A DNA stretch of 64,000 nucleotides, taken from the NCBI RefSeq assembly GCF_038396675.1, contig NC_088921.1, positions 14,082,001 through 14,146,000 of the forward strand, read 5' to 3'. Shown one piece after another: positions 1-11,857 of the stretch. The stretch's first letter is position 1. Every line of letters starts with the position of its first letter. The stretch is from Hydra vulgaris (lineage: Eukaryota > Cnidaria > Hydrozoa > Anthoathecata > Hydridae). The notes under the pieces are model-generated. The model saw only the letters and a program-made list of their open reading frames with translations, searched no databases and had not been told where the DNA came from. The translations under genes and the position numbers were made by a program.

Positions 1-1792
1 CTCTTAAATCTATAATTCCACCTCTCTTGTATGGTACTTTGTCACCTCACCTAAAGACAAAGCCGAATTGTTCGCTAAAAATTTTTCATCAATATCATCT
101 CTTGATTCCACTAGTTGCGTTCTACCTGATATTGCCAACAAACAGGTTGATCCATTGCTTGACATTCATATCACTCCAGCATCTGTATCTAAAGTGATTT
201 CCTGCCTAGACTCTTCTACAGCTTGTGGCCCGCACAACATACCTGTTATTCTCTTGCAGAAGTGTTCTCCGGAGCTGTCGTCTATACTCTCAAAACTATT
301 CAACAAGTGCTTATCAAAGTCTTGCTTTCCAGCCTGCTGGAAAGCGGCATCTGCTATTCCTATCTTCAAAAATTCTGGGGAGCGATCTGATTTGTCTAAC
401 TACCGTCCCAAAAGTCTTCTTCTTATCATAAGCAAGGTTTTTAATCTTTAATTAACAAACACTTAATTTCTCATCTTGAATCTAATAACTTACTTTCTGA
501 CCATCAATATGGATTTCGATCTTCTCGTTCTACAGCTGATTTGCTAACAGTAATAACTGACAGGTTTTATCGTGCATTAGATAAAGGTGGAGAGGTTATG
601 GCCATCGCTCTTGGCATTTCAAAAGCTTTTGATAAAGTTTGGCATGCTGGTCTTCTCCATAAGCTTTCTTCTTATGGTGTATCCGGCAACATCTTTAAGA
701 TCATTGAATCCTTCCTTTCCAACCGCAGCATAAAAGTTGTCCTCGATGGACAACACTCTTCTTTTTATTCTGTAACTTCAGGGGTTCCTCAAGGTTCTAT
801 CCTTGGCCCTATACTCTTTTTAATTTGCATTAATGATCTTCCAGATATTCTCACATCTAAGGTGGCATTGTTTGCTGATTATACTACCATTTATTCTTGT
901 CGTGATAAGAAACCATCACCCTCTGATTGCTTGGAGGGGGCATTTGAGCTTGAAAAGGATCTCACTTCTGCTACAGCATGGTGCTCACAGTGGCTGGTGA
1001 ACTTTAATTCAAATAAAACTCAATTTTTTTTAGCCAATCGTTATCGCAATAATTTAGATCTTCCTATATTTATGAACGGTGATGTACTCGATGAGTCACC
1101 TACTCTTCATCTTCTAGGATTAACTCTTACTTCCAATCTTTCTTGGAAACCATATATCAAATCAGTTGCAAAATTAGCATCTGCTAAGGTTGCATCTCTT
1201 TATTGAGCTCGTCACTTTCTTACTTCGGATTCGATTCTCTATCTCTATAAATCTCAAATCCGGCCTTGTATGGAACACTGTTGCCATATCTGGGGCGGTT
1301 CTTCTAATGATGCGCTTTCTCTTTTAGACAAGGTGCAAAAACGCATTTTAAACATAGTTGGATCTGCTCTTGCAACCAACCTTCAACCATTATCACATCG
1401 TCGTAATGTTGCTTCTCTTTCTCTTTTCTATAAATACTATAATGGGCACTGCTCTAAAGAGCTAGCGTCTCTTGTGCCATCTACTATAACTCATTCTCGT
1501 GTTACTCGTGATTCAATTAAGTGTCATCCTTTTTCTGTGACTGTTCCTAAGTGCTCCAAAAACGTTTAATAGTCTAGTTTTTTTCCTCGAACATCAGTTC
1601 TTTGGAATTCGCTTCCTTCATCTTGCTTTCCTGATTCATACAATTTGCAATCTTTTAAATCGTCTGTCAATCGTTATCTTGCTCTACAATCTTCATCTTT
1701 TCTCTTTCAGTAACTTCCAACTTTAATTAGTGGCTGCTTGCAGCCTTGTTGGAAGCAAAGATGTATAAAAAAAAAACTAAAAAAAAAAAAAA
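1..1792 (+). pseudogene. LINE-A: 3' part of a Jockey/CR1-type ORF2 (reverse transcriptase), broken
   Basis: This is the reverse-transcriptase half of a non-LTR retrotransposon, entering from the left window edge. Readable segments are 8-451, 541-1203, 1207-1566 and 1573-1713, ending in TAA at 1711. RT signatures are visible: NYRPK (for NYRPI), SKAFDKVWH, SGVPQGSILGPILF, and the C-terminal WNSLPSSCFPDSYNLQSFK typical of LINE ORF2 tails. Lesions: TAA at 5-7, a frameshift near 440-540, TGA at 1204-1206 and TAA-TAG at 1567-1572. The catalytic FADD box reads FADY (codon 880-882), so one metal-binding aspartate is gone. A short 3' UTR ends in an A-rich tail at 1767-1792. Clade assignment within Jockey/CR1 is uncertain. 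Confidence 0.88.
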
Positions 1793-2520
1793 CTCATCAG
1801 AACAAATGCAATTATCCATAGGTACGAGAAAATCATTAAAGGAACCCGTCGTATTTGGAATCTTATTTGATAGGGAAGGATCTATCCCAATAAAAAGTTT
1901 ATTTAATTCATAGGATATGGCTCTTGGGTCATCAAAAACTTATGCTATTAACTTTATTCATCTGCGGCAGAAAACATAGGCATGATTTTAGTGTTCCAGT
2001 AATTTCTTTCATACTTTGCCATGTGCGTTTCAAATCGTTTTTACATTTATTAATTAGTTCTGAGTTTATTTTTAGTCTTTTACATATTTTTTCAAATAGA
2101 TATTTGTTGTTTTTATTTATTTTTTCTCTAACAGGTGTTTTTGTTTTTAGATATTTAATATATAACTTCTGTTTAATTTTTGACGATTTTTTTAATCCCT
2201 TCGTAATCCAGGGACTTTTTGAGCTTTTGTTTATTTTTATTATTTTTTCAACAATTGGAAAATTAGCGTCGTTAACAGAAAACAATGTTTTATAAAATGT
2301 TTCGTAGATGTTATTTGCATTGTCATTAAAATCAATATGATTCCAATGGAGTAAAGATAGCTGATCTTTAAATAGTTCGAGATTTTTAGTTTGAAAATAC
2401 ATTTTTTTACAACTATTGGGATATTAATATTTTTCTCTAAATTTGAATTTAAAATCAGGAATATAGGAAAATGATCGGATATATCAGTTTTTATGATAAC
2501 TTTATTAAAATTGTCTGTTG
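1793..2520 (-). pseudogene. LINE-B copy 1: ORF2 fragment between endonuclease and RT
   Basis: The minus strand encodes a 5'- and 3'-truncated piece of the same LINE family as the long ORF at 32692-35001. Matching blocks include LSLLHWNHIDFNDNANNIYE, SPWITKGLKKSSKIKQKLYI and, across a frameshift below 1930, a match to the FKDFLVPMDNCIHSDE segment of that ORF. The open stretch is 1932-2402. The homology stops abruptly at 1793, exactly where the A-tail of LINE-A ends, so one element landed at or rearranged with the edge of the other. No RT catalytic motif is present in this fragment. Confidence 0.82.
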
Positions 2521-2910
2521 TAATGATTAATTCTAATTTTTATTCTTCTAATTCATTCATTGAATTCGTTGTTTATGTATTTTTTCATATAAAACCAATG
2601 AGCTTCCTGCTGAAAAAAATAAAAAGAATATAATAAAAAAATACTCTGATTGTTAAAAGATTAATAAGGATTTAAAAAAAATAAATAACAAAAAAGTTGA
2701 CAATAAGAAGTAAAAAAAAAAAAGATTCAAGTTAAAAAAAAAAATGTATGTCCATATAAAATTCATATATACATCTCAAAAGTAAATAACTGATGTATGT
2801 GTTGATGCGATCAATACTAGAGAAAGGCATACCAGGAATCACCTTATGAAAAATTCTGATTAAAAAATTTGTTTCCTTTGTTTTCCATCTTATATTTCCA
2901 TCTTATTTTG

Positions 2911-3120
2911 CACATGTTTCATACATTAACTCAATAAGTGCAAAGGTGACTGCCCACCAAGTTGCTTTAAATAGCTGACCTACAAAGCTACCTACCAGGT
3001 TGCTTTAAACGACTAACCTACAAAGTTTTGAACTAAATTAAATGTCATTTTAGAATGCTTACAAATATTTTGAAAGAAAAATAAAGCAATTTGCAAATAA
3101 TGTAATCGTTACCACCCAAG
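2911..3120. repeat. Dispersed repeat, copy 1
   Basis: This stretch resembles 4125-4310. Shared landmarks in order are TCATACATTAACT, AGGTGACTGC, a run of CTACAAAG-like words, AAATATTTTGAAAGAAAAA and ATAATGTAATCGTTA. Divergence and small gaps indicate an old, unclassified dispersed repeat present twice within 1.4 kb. Confidence 0.6.
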
Positions 3121-3363
3121 CACGCAATATTACCGTGGGGATTCTATGTCATAGTTTTCCATCTCCTTGGTAATATTTTTACCTTGAGGCTCGTTTTGCT
3201 GCAGAAACCTTCACCTACCCCAAATTATATGTAATATATTAGGTAAAGAACTAAAAGTATGTATAATAAAGTATTGTCAAATTAGGTCACTAATAAATAC
3301 CGTGTTCCAAAAATTCAACGCAGAATCTAGTTGCATACAAGATATAAAGTAAATGAAAATCTT

Positions 3364-3555
3364 TTAACAGGGGGCTTTAATATTTCTGCAGCGCTCAAGA
3401 AAACAAACTATAAACTCTAAATCAGGTATTGCAATTGACCAAAGTTGAATGAAACTTGGTTTAAACACTGGGAGATCATCTACATTAAAAGATGAATAAA
3501 ATGCAGTTTGAATTGGAATGAAGAAAAAAACCCAGATGTTCTGTCCGCTCACCAT
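3364..3555 (-). pseudogene. Possible relic of a transposon-associated protein
   Basis: A 63-codon minus-strand stretch contains FNVDDLPVFKPSFIQLWSI, which recalls the FNIDGLPLFKS...QLWPIL motif of a transposon-associated protein family common in invertebrate genomes (remembered similarity, not searched). No flanking frame extends it. It could equally be chance in AT-rich DNA. Confidence 0.25.
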
Positions 3556-3739
3556 GCAAAAGATAAATTAAAATATTTTTACTGGTTAAAAAATAATACA
3601 TGCATACATAAATATTTACTCTGTTGGTCGACTTTAAACTTTCCTATAAAAGTTACACATTAGGCGTTTTTATTTTAAGTTAAATAAAAGACCAGAAAAT
3701 AGCTTTAAAATTTATTTTATTTAACTTAATAGGCTACTG

Positions 3740-3935
3740 CTCCTACCAAAACCCACAGTGGATGAATATACACTCCTTTATGAATATATACTCCTTGATT
3801 GCTCTCCCTAATCAGTCGATGGATACTTTGCTGCCTCTAACTCTAACCCTATCCCAGCCCACACCATCAGTAGATGTATGTACACTCCCTGCATGCTATC
3901 TAATCAGTCTATGTATGTAGACTCCGCTGCGCTAA
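3740..3935. repeat. Degenerate short repeats with ATGTATGTACACTCC-like words
   Basis: Three loosely spaced copies of CAGT.GATG..TACACTCC alternate with CTAATCAGTC. A related pattern (CGATGTAACAGCACT... / TGATGTGGCAGCACT...) recurs as two roughly 50-bp units at 5495-5605. No coding frame spans either. The rest of 2521-5637, apart from the separately listed repeats and the low-confidence relic, shows nothing but AT-rich DNA. Confidence 0.45.
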
Positions 3936-4124
3936 AACATAAATAAACAACAAAAATATAATATGTAAATAAATAAAAATTAAAGTAAACAAACAAGTTG
4001 AAACAAAAATTTTTTAATGCTTTATGCAACCTTCTTTTTTATACAAACCCTGAAGCTGGTTATTCAGCTTGAAGGTTTTATTGGCAACAAGACATACTCT
4101 AAAAATAATTGAAATTTGTTACAT

Positions 4125-4310
4125 TTTTTTGCATTAACTTGTTCATACATTAACTTACTAGGTGAAAAGGTGACTGCTTACAAAGCGGCTATAAATAACT
4201 GATCTTGAAGATGTCGAATTACATTAGCCGTCGTTTTTGTCAAATGCACACAAAAATATTGAAAGAAAAAAAAGTATATTTACACATAATGTAATCGTTA
4301 TCACGTACCC
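4125..4310. repeat. Dispersed repeat, copy 2
   Basis: Partner of the repeat at 2911-3120, in the same orientation. Shared words include TCATACATTAACTTA, AAAGGTGACTGC and ATAATGTAATCGTTATCAC. Confidence 0.6.
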
Positions 4311-4513
4311 ATAACGGATTTATTTGGCTAAGGAACCTCAGCGTGGCTAATTAGTAGTGATAAAAGCATCTTACCTAGGAAAAGGAAAACTAATATAAAA
4401 TCACCATTTTAATGTTAAAATTTTAAACTGCATTGGTTGGAAGTTGCGGAAATACTAAACCACCATGTGGCAAAAATTTCATTTAATTCATATCTTGTTG
4501 GATTTATGCAAAT

Positions 4514-4559
4514 AGATTCTGAGTTATCTTACAGTAATTTGTAAGATAACTCAGAATCT
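4514..4559. repeat. Perfect 20-bp hairpin
   Basis: Arms 4514-4533 and 4540-4559 are exact reverse complements (AGATTCTGAGTTATCTTACA) around a 6-base loop. The setting is repeat DNA without a reading frame, so a transposon-derived snap-back is likelier than a terminator. Confidence 0.85.
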
Positions 4560-5141
4560 TACGATTCAAATTTACAAATAAATACCATCAAAACAAGGTA
4601 TTTATTTGTTACCTAATTTGACAATAATTTTAATTCTATAACTAAATATAATATAATAATTATATCATCAAGTAAAAAAAAGCACACCTTGTACTAGGGT
4701 TTGACATTTTTCGTGTGACAATCCGAGAACCATCTGCAATAACAGAATCCAAGTAAATCTACAATTTTGAAGAATTTTACTGTATTTGTTTTAACTGTTT
4801 CTTTAAACTTGGATATTGAATTTTAAAATATTTACGTGACCTTTTAATAATGTTTAAATTGCATTGCGACATACAAGGGATACTTGTATACTAAATAGTA
4901 ATTTATTTTTAAATTATTTTAAAACTGCAATATAAAATACTGCATTATAATGTGATAAAATTAAAATAAATAAAAGTTAATAAAATAAATATAAAAACTA
5001 TAACATAAAAAGTAATAAATACAACAAAAAATTTTTTCCACGTTTGTAATCGCAAACGCTTCAAAAGTAATTCGCTTTTACTGCTAATAAAAAAACATTC
5101 CGAAAGGCACTTGTGAAAAAACATATTGGAAATGTAACTTT

Positions 5142-5218
5142 CACGTTTTATTCACGTAAAATAGTCACCTGGACGAGGTCACCTAAATTGCACGTGATTG
5201 ATGCGTGAATAAAACGTG
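5142..5218. repeat. 15-bp inverted repeat CACGTTTTATTCACG
   Basis: CACGTTTTATTCACG at 5142-5156 is mirrored exactly by CGTGAATAAAACGTG at 5204-5218. It may be the core of a small palindromic element. Nothing else is visible nearby. Confidence 0.6.
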
Positions 5219-5632
5219 GGAAAATGCCGGAATTTATTTTTTACTTTTTTTTTTAAGACATGTGACACAGTCTGTGTAAATTTAATCAAAAAATCATTGT
5301 CCTACAGGGAAATGAAGAACTATAGGTAAATTTAGGTAAAAAGTACATAATTCTTAATAAACACAATGTATTTTTAGTTAAAGCTACAGTTAAGCTGTCT
5401 TAAATAATTTTATTCAGCTCTTGTCAGAGGTTTTTTAAACATTAGGAACTTTAATTAAAATAATAAAAGAAAAAAGGTTGCTGCCCTATGCCAAACACTT
5501 AGTCGATGTAACAGCACTTCCATGTAGCAGCAGGCTATAAGATAATTGATGTGGCAGCACTCCCTTGTAGCAGCAGGATATTAGATAGTCAATGTATATA
5601 CTAAAGCTAATCTATATTTATATCAATATCTT

Positions 5633-5640
<8 letters not shown>

Positions 5641-5709
<69 letters not shown>
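5641..5709. repeat. (TA)n microsatellite, left of hAT-A
   Basis: An uninterrupted TA run ends where the hAT-A element begins. A second TA run starts at 7888, immediately after the other end of the element. Confidence 0.95.
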
Positions 5710-5714
<5 letters not shown>

Positions 5715-5814
5715 TTTTTCAGGAGGGGGGGTCGTTTTTGAAAAAAAATTGAAGTTTTAAAAATCAAACAAATATCTCACTAAATTTACTTAATAAAATT
5801 TTCGTGAAACATAG

Positions 5815-7187
5815 CATTTGTATAACTCTTGATCTACAGCTTCTGAGTTTGGAAGATTACTTTTATATATTTAAACTAACTCCTGGAAAGCAGTTATCTC
5901 CTCATAGCAAATTATTGATGGAACCAAGCATAAAACCATAGCAGCAATGCAATTTGTATTTTAGAGTCGTATTTTGGTTTCTGAAATGATGGTGTCGAGT
6001 ATAGGTATAATCAAGGGCCGTTAATTATATTCATGGGGACTCTGCAGGTACGTTATTTCTGTATGCCTGTCTCATAGTGATTCTGGGAATTGTTGGTTCT
6101 ACAAATAATTTACTTGCCATACGAGTAGCTTGTTGGTAAATTGCGTAAGATTCAACATTTTTCCATAGATGGTTCAAACCTTTTTTTACAAACTGCATGT
6201 TTGGTGCGCCATCGTAACACTGGCCTCTACAAAAACTAAGATCAATTCCAATTTCGCTATAAAATTTCATCAAGCTTTCCCCTATATGTTTGCATGTTAT
6301 CCTGTCAAGATTCAAAAAGTCAAGAAGTACTTCTCTAATTTCTTTTTCTCCGTTTACGTATCTCATACATACTGATAGAATTTGTTGGTTTGCAGTTGTT
6401 ACCTCGTCTGTTGAAATTGAATGGTAATTAGCAACTTTGATTTCATTAATTAGGCGCTCTTTTATATATTTCTTTCTAATTATATCAAATAATTCATTTT
6501 GACTCTTGGGGTAAAGGTAGGTGATTGCGTATTGGTGTTTGTATATGTGCATTAAGTTCAGCGTTATGGCGAGCTACTTCTTGCACAATTGCAAGAAAGT
6601 TTCTTTTTACCCTTTTCATAAGTTCCACGAAATGCAAATCCTTGTTTCCCCATCAAATGCACTATTCTACCTAATGTTTCAATAATGTACGGGTACATTT
6701 GTTATTGGTTTTTTAAAGTGCTTTCGCTACGTAATGAAATGATTTGTCTTGGATCTTCAAAACGATAACAAATGCCATTAGCTTGTTCGATAGCTTCTTT
6801 ATGGTATATATTGCCTATATGTAGTTTTTGTTTCTCTAAAACATTGTGCCATTTCTTATATCCGCGGTTAACAAAAGCTTCCAAAGATTTTTTTTTATCC
6901 TGCTTTAGAAATAAAGTGCAGTATATGCAGTAGACTGCGTCTTCACTTTTGCTGTAGACAAATCTATTTTTTAAATATTCTTCTTTGCAAGCGCGTTTGC
7001 AACCATGTTTTAATGTTTTGGGAAATTGAAAATAAATTTTCTGTTTTAAATTATTCGTAAACATTTTGTATATTTTATGTGGTGATAATTCTTGATATCC
7101 GCGCAAGTCTTCGTCAATATCATATCGTTTTTCTTCTTCTTTAAAATCACATTTTATTTTAAATTTGTTTGGTCTACTTAGCATGAC
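5815..7187 (-). pseudogene. hAT-type transposase (TTF zinc finger plus DDE/RNase H core), broken
   Basis: The N-terminal part (7184-6702) carries a TTF-type zinc finger: CIYCTLF, an aromatic-rich W...H...H tract and YHKEAIEQ. The following part (6552-6031) contains the hAT core signature STDEVT..NQQ and CRGQCYDGAPNM, which matches the CRGQGYDGAANMSG motif of ZMYM1/P52rIPK-like hAT proteins, except that the usual second glycine is cysteine. Beyond 6031 the frame continues through stops (DTIISETKIRL, then NSEAVDQELYKC), showing that C-terminal sequence persists. The two long segments are separated by about 150 bp of frameshifted DNA and no complete catalytic triad is readable. This is a dead transposase, not a host gene. 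Confidence 0.85.
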
Positions 7188-7453
7188 AAGCTTTTGGTAA
7201 CATTATTATTATCTTTAATGACTTCCTCTTTTTCTTCTATTTCGGGTAATGTTTTATTGGTATCATTTTGAGAACAGTCAATAATAAAAAACACTTAAAA
7301 CGTAAGTAATTAAAAATAAACTTTCAGATCTTAAACTATACCAAAATTAAAAAAACTCCCGTAAACATTACAATAAAAAAACAAGTAATAACTAACATAA
7401 AAAAGTTTAACGGTAATATCAAATTAAAAAAACTAATTATTATAAAAAGAAGA

Positions 7454-7555
7454 TCAAAATAACTTTTTCACTTTTTCAGCTAACGATTTGCATTTCTTTG
7501 CAGCATTTTGAAGCTCTTTTCTATCAGCTGGTCGTTTCCTAATTTGGTTAGGCAT
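7454..7555 (-). pseudogene. Probable N-terminal coding piece of the hAT-A transposase
   Basis: A 33-codon minus-strand frame starts MPNQIRKRPADRKELQNAAK and ends at TGA 7456-7454. Short, Lys/Arg-rich leaders of this kind begin many ZMYM1-type hAT proteins, and the hAT-C relic begins similarly (PNYKRKFFKNRL). It lies inside the element, upstream of the TTF finger. A splice joining the two parts is plausible but no clean donor is seen, so this is low confidence. Confidence 0.35.
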
Positions 7556-7884
7556 GTTAACTCCATCGTTTGCTTTTAAAAGTGAATTAGTATTAGTAGA
7601 GAATTGTAATTACAGTAAAAACTCTGGAGAGACTATTTTTCATTTTTCGTTTACAAAAGATTTCACAATGCAATGACTTGAAATGACGCGTTACGTTTGT
7701 GAAACAATAAAGTAAAAATAGTTTTATTAGATTTATAAAAATCAATATTATCATAAAAATTTTGATTAAATATTTTGACATCGAAAAGAATCTAGAAATA
7801 ATTTTTGGCGTCAAATAAAAAAAGGCACTTTGCATTAAAAGGGGGTCGATCGCACCCAACACCCCCCCCCCACACGCTACAAGC

Positions 7885-7991
<107 letters not shown>

Positions 7992-8002
7992 TTTAAGGCA
8001 AA

Positions 8003-8066
8003 ATCACTGCAGCGCTGCAGTGCAATTTTGCACTGCAGTGCAATTGCATTGCACTGCAGTGCAATT
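8003..8066. repeat. Tandem palindromes built from TTGCACTGCAGTGCAA
   Basis: Two copies of the 16-bp perfect palindrome TTGCACTGCAGTGCAA lie between the TA tract and the RT element, preceded by a related GCAGCGCTGC. The word CTGCAGTGCAAT recurs in the array at 54481-54574. Confidence 0.75.
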
Positions 8067-10168
8067 TTTAGAAAAAGAGGCATCATCCGGTATACTACCA
8101 CTATCGGACACCACATTAAAAGACCTTAAAAGCAAACATCCTGAACCCTCGCGAGTAGAAGATTGTAGCCTACTGTTTGGACCGATCAATTTAATCCCAA
8201 AATGTTTCTTCGATTGTATTGATGAGCAACTAGTTATAAAAGCAGCATTTGCAACTAAAGGATCTGCTGGACCATCAGGAATGGATTCCGATGTTTATTG
8301 CTGCATCTTATGTTCTAAAAACTTCATCAAAGAAGGTAAAGAACTCAATAAAAAATTGCTAAGATGACACAAAACTTACTAACCGAAACATATGAACCAA
8401 CATTCCTAGAAGCTTTTACTGCATGTTGATTAATTCCTCTAGATAAAAATCCAGGTATTAGACCAACTGGAGTAGGAGAAGTACTATAGCGTATTATAGG
8501 TAATTTAATTGGCTGAAGTTTCAACAGTGAGATAAAAGAAGCAGCTGGGCAATTACAAGCATGTGCTGGACATGGAGCAGGAGCCGAAGCTGCTGTACAT
8601 GCCATGAAGGAAATATTCGACAATGTGCAAACAGGTGCAATACTTTTGATTGACGCAAAGAATGCTTTTAATTGTATGAATCAACAAGTCGCCTCACACA
8701 ATATCCAGATCATTTGTAAACATGGCTACTACGTAAACCAATTTAAATGCTGATTAATTGTAAAATCCTCCTTATTAGCAGAAAGTGCAGGCATAATATT
8801 TGGTAAATCGGTCAACATAACTATAGAGGGTCAACGACATTTGGGTTCAGTAATTGGTTCACAAAATTTTAAGGACAAATATTGGAATGAGAAAGTAGCA
8901 AAACGATTAAGCGAGTTAAAACAACTTTGTAAAGTAGCAGAGACGCAACCACAGGCCGCTTTTATTGCGTTCACTAAAGGATTTTGTTCAAAATTTACTT
9001 ATTTTCTAAGAACTATTCCAAAATTTGAACAGTATCTAGCGCTTATAAACGAAATACTTAGTCATTTGTTTTTGCCAACTCTTTTTGGAAAAAATATGCC
9101 CTTTGAAGATCACATTAGAGAACTTTTTACATTAACTCCTCGAGATGGAGGATTGGGTATACCTATACTTATTGAAGAAGCGCTTTACCAGTTTTTATCA
9201 CCTGTGAAATTAACTAAAATTTTTGTACAGTAAATTATAAATCAAGACACAAATTTAAAAACAAAAAACTCTACCGAGAATGTTCTAGAAGATCTTGAAA
9301 AAATATCATCTAGTGACAGACTTAAGCATCGCACCGAGAAAAATAATCGCAGTTGATTCAATACAACCACAGTCTATGTTAAGAAACATACAGCAAACAA
9401 GCGAATGTGCAAGCACTTGGTTAAACGCTTTACCGCTAGAAAACCAAGGTTTTGTTTTAAACAAATAAAAACTTCGAGATGCACTTTGCTTAAGATATAA
9501 TTCGAGTTAAAAAATACCCGTAATTGTGAATGCAGAGAACTTTTCAATGTAACTCATGCTTTGTCGTTTAAGAAAGGTGGCTTCATTTTAAGTCGTCATG
9601 ATAACATAAGAAATTTGTTCACTAAGTTGCTTAAAAGAGTGTATGTAAATGTTCAATCCGAACCACACCTCATACCCCTTGATAATGAGATTTTTCATTT
9701 CCAAACCGCAAATAAAATTAACTAAGCTCGTTTTGATGTTAAAGCAAATGGTTTTTGGCGAAATAGACAGACAGCATTTTTTGACGTAAGAGTTACGCAT
9801 GTCAATTCCATGAGCAACAAAAATCTGTATATAGCTGCTATATTCAGAAAACACGAAAAGGAAAAAAAGAGAATATGGCGAACGAGTTTGTGAAGTCGAA
9901 CATGGCAGTTTGACACCACTAGTGTTTTGTACATATGGAGGTATGGGTAAAGAATGTCATAAGTTTGTTAGAAGACTAGACGAGAAACTATCGGAAAAAC
10001 TAAACGAAAAATACTCAACTGTTATGACGTGGTTAAGAATGAAGTTCTTTTGAGATACTTCGCTCAACTGTCCTTTGTTTAAGAGGTTCAAGAACACCGT
10101 TGACTAGAAAAAATGATCTTGAAATTGGTGTTGATTTTAAGATGGATGCTCTAGAAACAAGAATCTGA
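8067..10168 (+). pseudogene. Non-LTR-like reverse transcriptase with C-terminal nuclease domain, internally deleted
   Basis: The N-terminal RT is read at 8067-8363 ([23 protein letters not shown] [11 protein letters not shown]), then, after a frameshift, at 8364-9233 (LIPLDKNPGIRPTGVGEVL, LLIDAKNAFN, GQRHLGSVIG, ELFTLTPRDGGLGIP). Four in-frame stops interrupt it at 8427, 8487, 8514 and 8751. The stretch that should hold the QGDP and YADD catalytic boxes is missing between about 8750 and 8790. Beyond 9233 a Cys/His segment (NCECRELFNVTHAL, near 9530) and a PD-(D/E)XK-like block (FDVKANGFW, FFDVRVTHV, EVEHGSLTPLVF, 9730-9920) follow, ending TGA 10166-10168. RT followed by a restriction-like nuclease suggests an early-branching LINE clade. 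The exact clade is unresolved. Confidence 0.75.
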
Positions 10169-10209
10169 GTTTTTTTGTTTGTTTCTTGTCTGTAAAATTT
10201 TATATTATT

Positions 10210-11139
10210 GTAAATATAGTTAGATTAAAAATGATCTACCAAGCCATATATAAGGCTTTGTACATGTTAAAAAATCACGGAAAATTATATGCAGACGACT
10301 CAAAATTTCAGTCATTAAAAAGTCGAAAACAGTTGAACGTTACAGCAAGACTGTGTAAACTGGTTGAATGGAGCGAAAAATGGCTAATCAACCTCAATAA
10401 AAAAAAAAAAAAAAATTATGGATATCGACAAAAAAAACTTGAACTACAAATATTTTATGTGCAATTAACTCGATATGATTCACCAAAATGTTTCAGTTAT
10501 GCAAGATACTATGTTAGAGAGAGATCTTGGTGTTATGATATCGAATGACGTCATACGGGAAAGGCATATCAACGGAATTGCAGCAAAAGCTAATAGAAAG
10601 CTTGGTTAGATAAAGAAATCTTTTTGTCGATAAGATGAAATTACAATGAAATTATTGTATACTTCGTTGGTTTGTCCACACTTAGAGTTTGCGGCGCCTG
10701 TATGGAACCCTAATTACCCAAAGGACATTGAAAAACTTGAAAAAATACAACGTTGGTCTACATGAATAACAAGTTTAAGGAGTGTTTTCTATGAAGATAT
10801 ACTGAAAAGATTTAATTTTACAACTTTAAAAAAAAGAGGAGCAAGAAGTAAAAATAGGAGGTGATATAATTCAATATTATAAAATAAATAAAATTATGGA
10901 TAAAGTTCAATGGAATCATCCTCCCAGAATAATTAATTAGGAAATAACAAGAGGTCATGCACAGAAAATAAAAAAACAACTCACACATTCTACCATAAAA
11001 TTTAGCTTCTTCACAAACAGAATAGTTAACAAATGGAATCATTTTACAGAAGAGATAATCAATTCTGACAATGTAAGTATCATTAAGAACAAGTTTGATC
11101 GTTTTGAAAACAAACAAACAAAAAAAATAAAAATATAAA
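10210..11139 (+). pseudogene. LINE-C: 5'-truncated ORF2 3' end
   Basis: The sequence enters at the RT catalytic box, preceded by NDLPSH: GKLYADDSKF is intact at about 10278-10308, followed by LVEWSEKWLINLN. After frameshifts come ERDLGVMISNDV, LLYTSLVCPHLEFAAPVWNP and a C-terminal FFTNRIVNKWNHFTEEIINS ending near 11139. Stops and frame changes at about 10430, 10608, 10640 and 10760 inactivate it. The C-terminal module belongs to the CR1/Jockey-like LINE type and resembles 49530-49739. Confidence 0.82.
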
Positions 11140-11228
11140 TATAAACAATGTAAATAAAAAAAGGCTGTCAAAGTTTTAACGTCTACAGACTCACCTCATT
11201 ACATTGTATGTGTAGAGCAAAATATTTA

Positions 11229-11232
<4 letters not shown>

Positions 11233-11286
<54 letters not shown>
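11233..11286. repeat. (TA)n microsatellite
   Basis: A run of about 50 bp of TA repeats lies just beyond LINE-C. The next 550 bp (to about 11830) show no gene, only unexplained CCGGCCGGAA-like words at 11395-11450. Confidence 0.93.
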
Positions 11287-11291
<5 letters not shown>

Positions 11292-11857
11292 ATTATAAAT
11301 ATATATTATGTAGCCACAATGCTGAGGTGCAGGCTTTCACTTTCAATCTTGAAGGTAAAAAAATAACATAAATATGATTCTCGTTCCGGCCAGAATTCCA
11401 CCGGAATTTTTTTAACAACTCTGCTAAATATGGTTCCGGCCGGAAATCTAACTTTCCAATCCATCCACAATCCAACACAAAAAATATCCTGAAAATATTT
11501 GGCAACAATTTTGATGAGTTGCATATTAGCAATATGCCAATATTGAGCAAACTTATATATGCCATTTATATCAGCACCTTTTCTAGTTTTAACTTTCTTT
11601 TCACTCGCAGCTAAAACTGCATTTCATCCCATTTTGGATAATTGATCATTCTTATATAATTTCTTACCTTCTTTGTTTACATTAAGCACTATTAATAATT
11701 GAAGTTAAGTTATATAAATAAGAAATTTTTTGAATATATTACTAAAATCGCTTTCCTAAATAAGAAAAATAATATTACAGATTAAAAACAAAAATCATTA
11801 GACTATAAACAGCATCACCAAATGGTAGTAACATATTCAATTATATAAATAGCTTGT

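Noticed and set aside
1924..2295. 123-codon plus-strand hydrophobic frame resembling a membrane protein
   Set aside because: It is antisense to LINE-B copy 1; the apparent helices come from Lys/Asn-rich sense codons read backwards.
10818..11171. 117-codon minus-strand frame rich in Phe and Tyr
   Set aside because: It is antisense to the C-terminal part of LINE-C.
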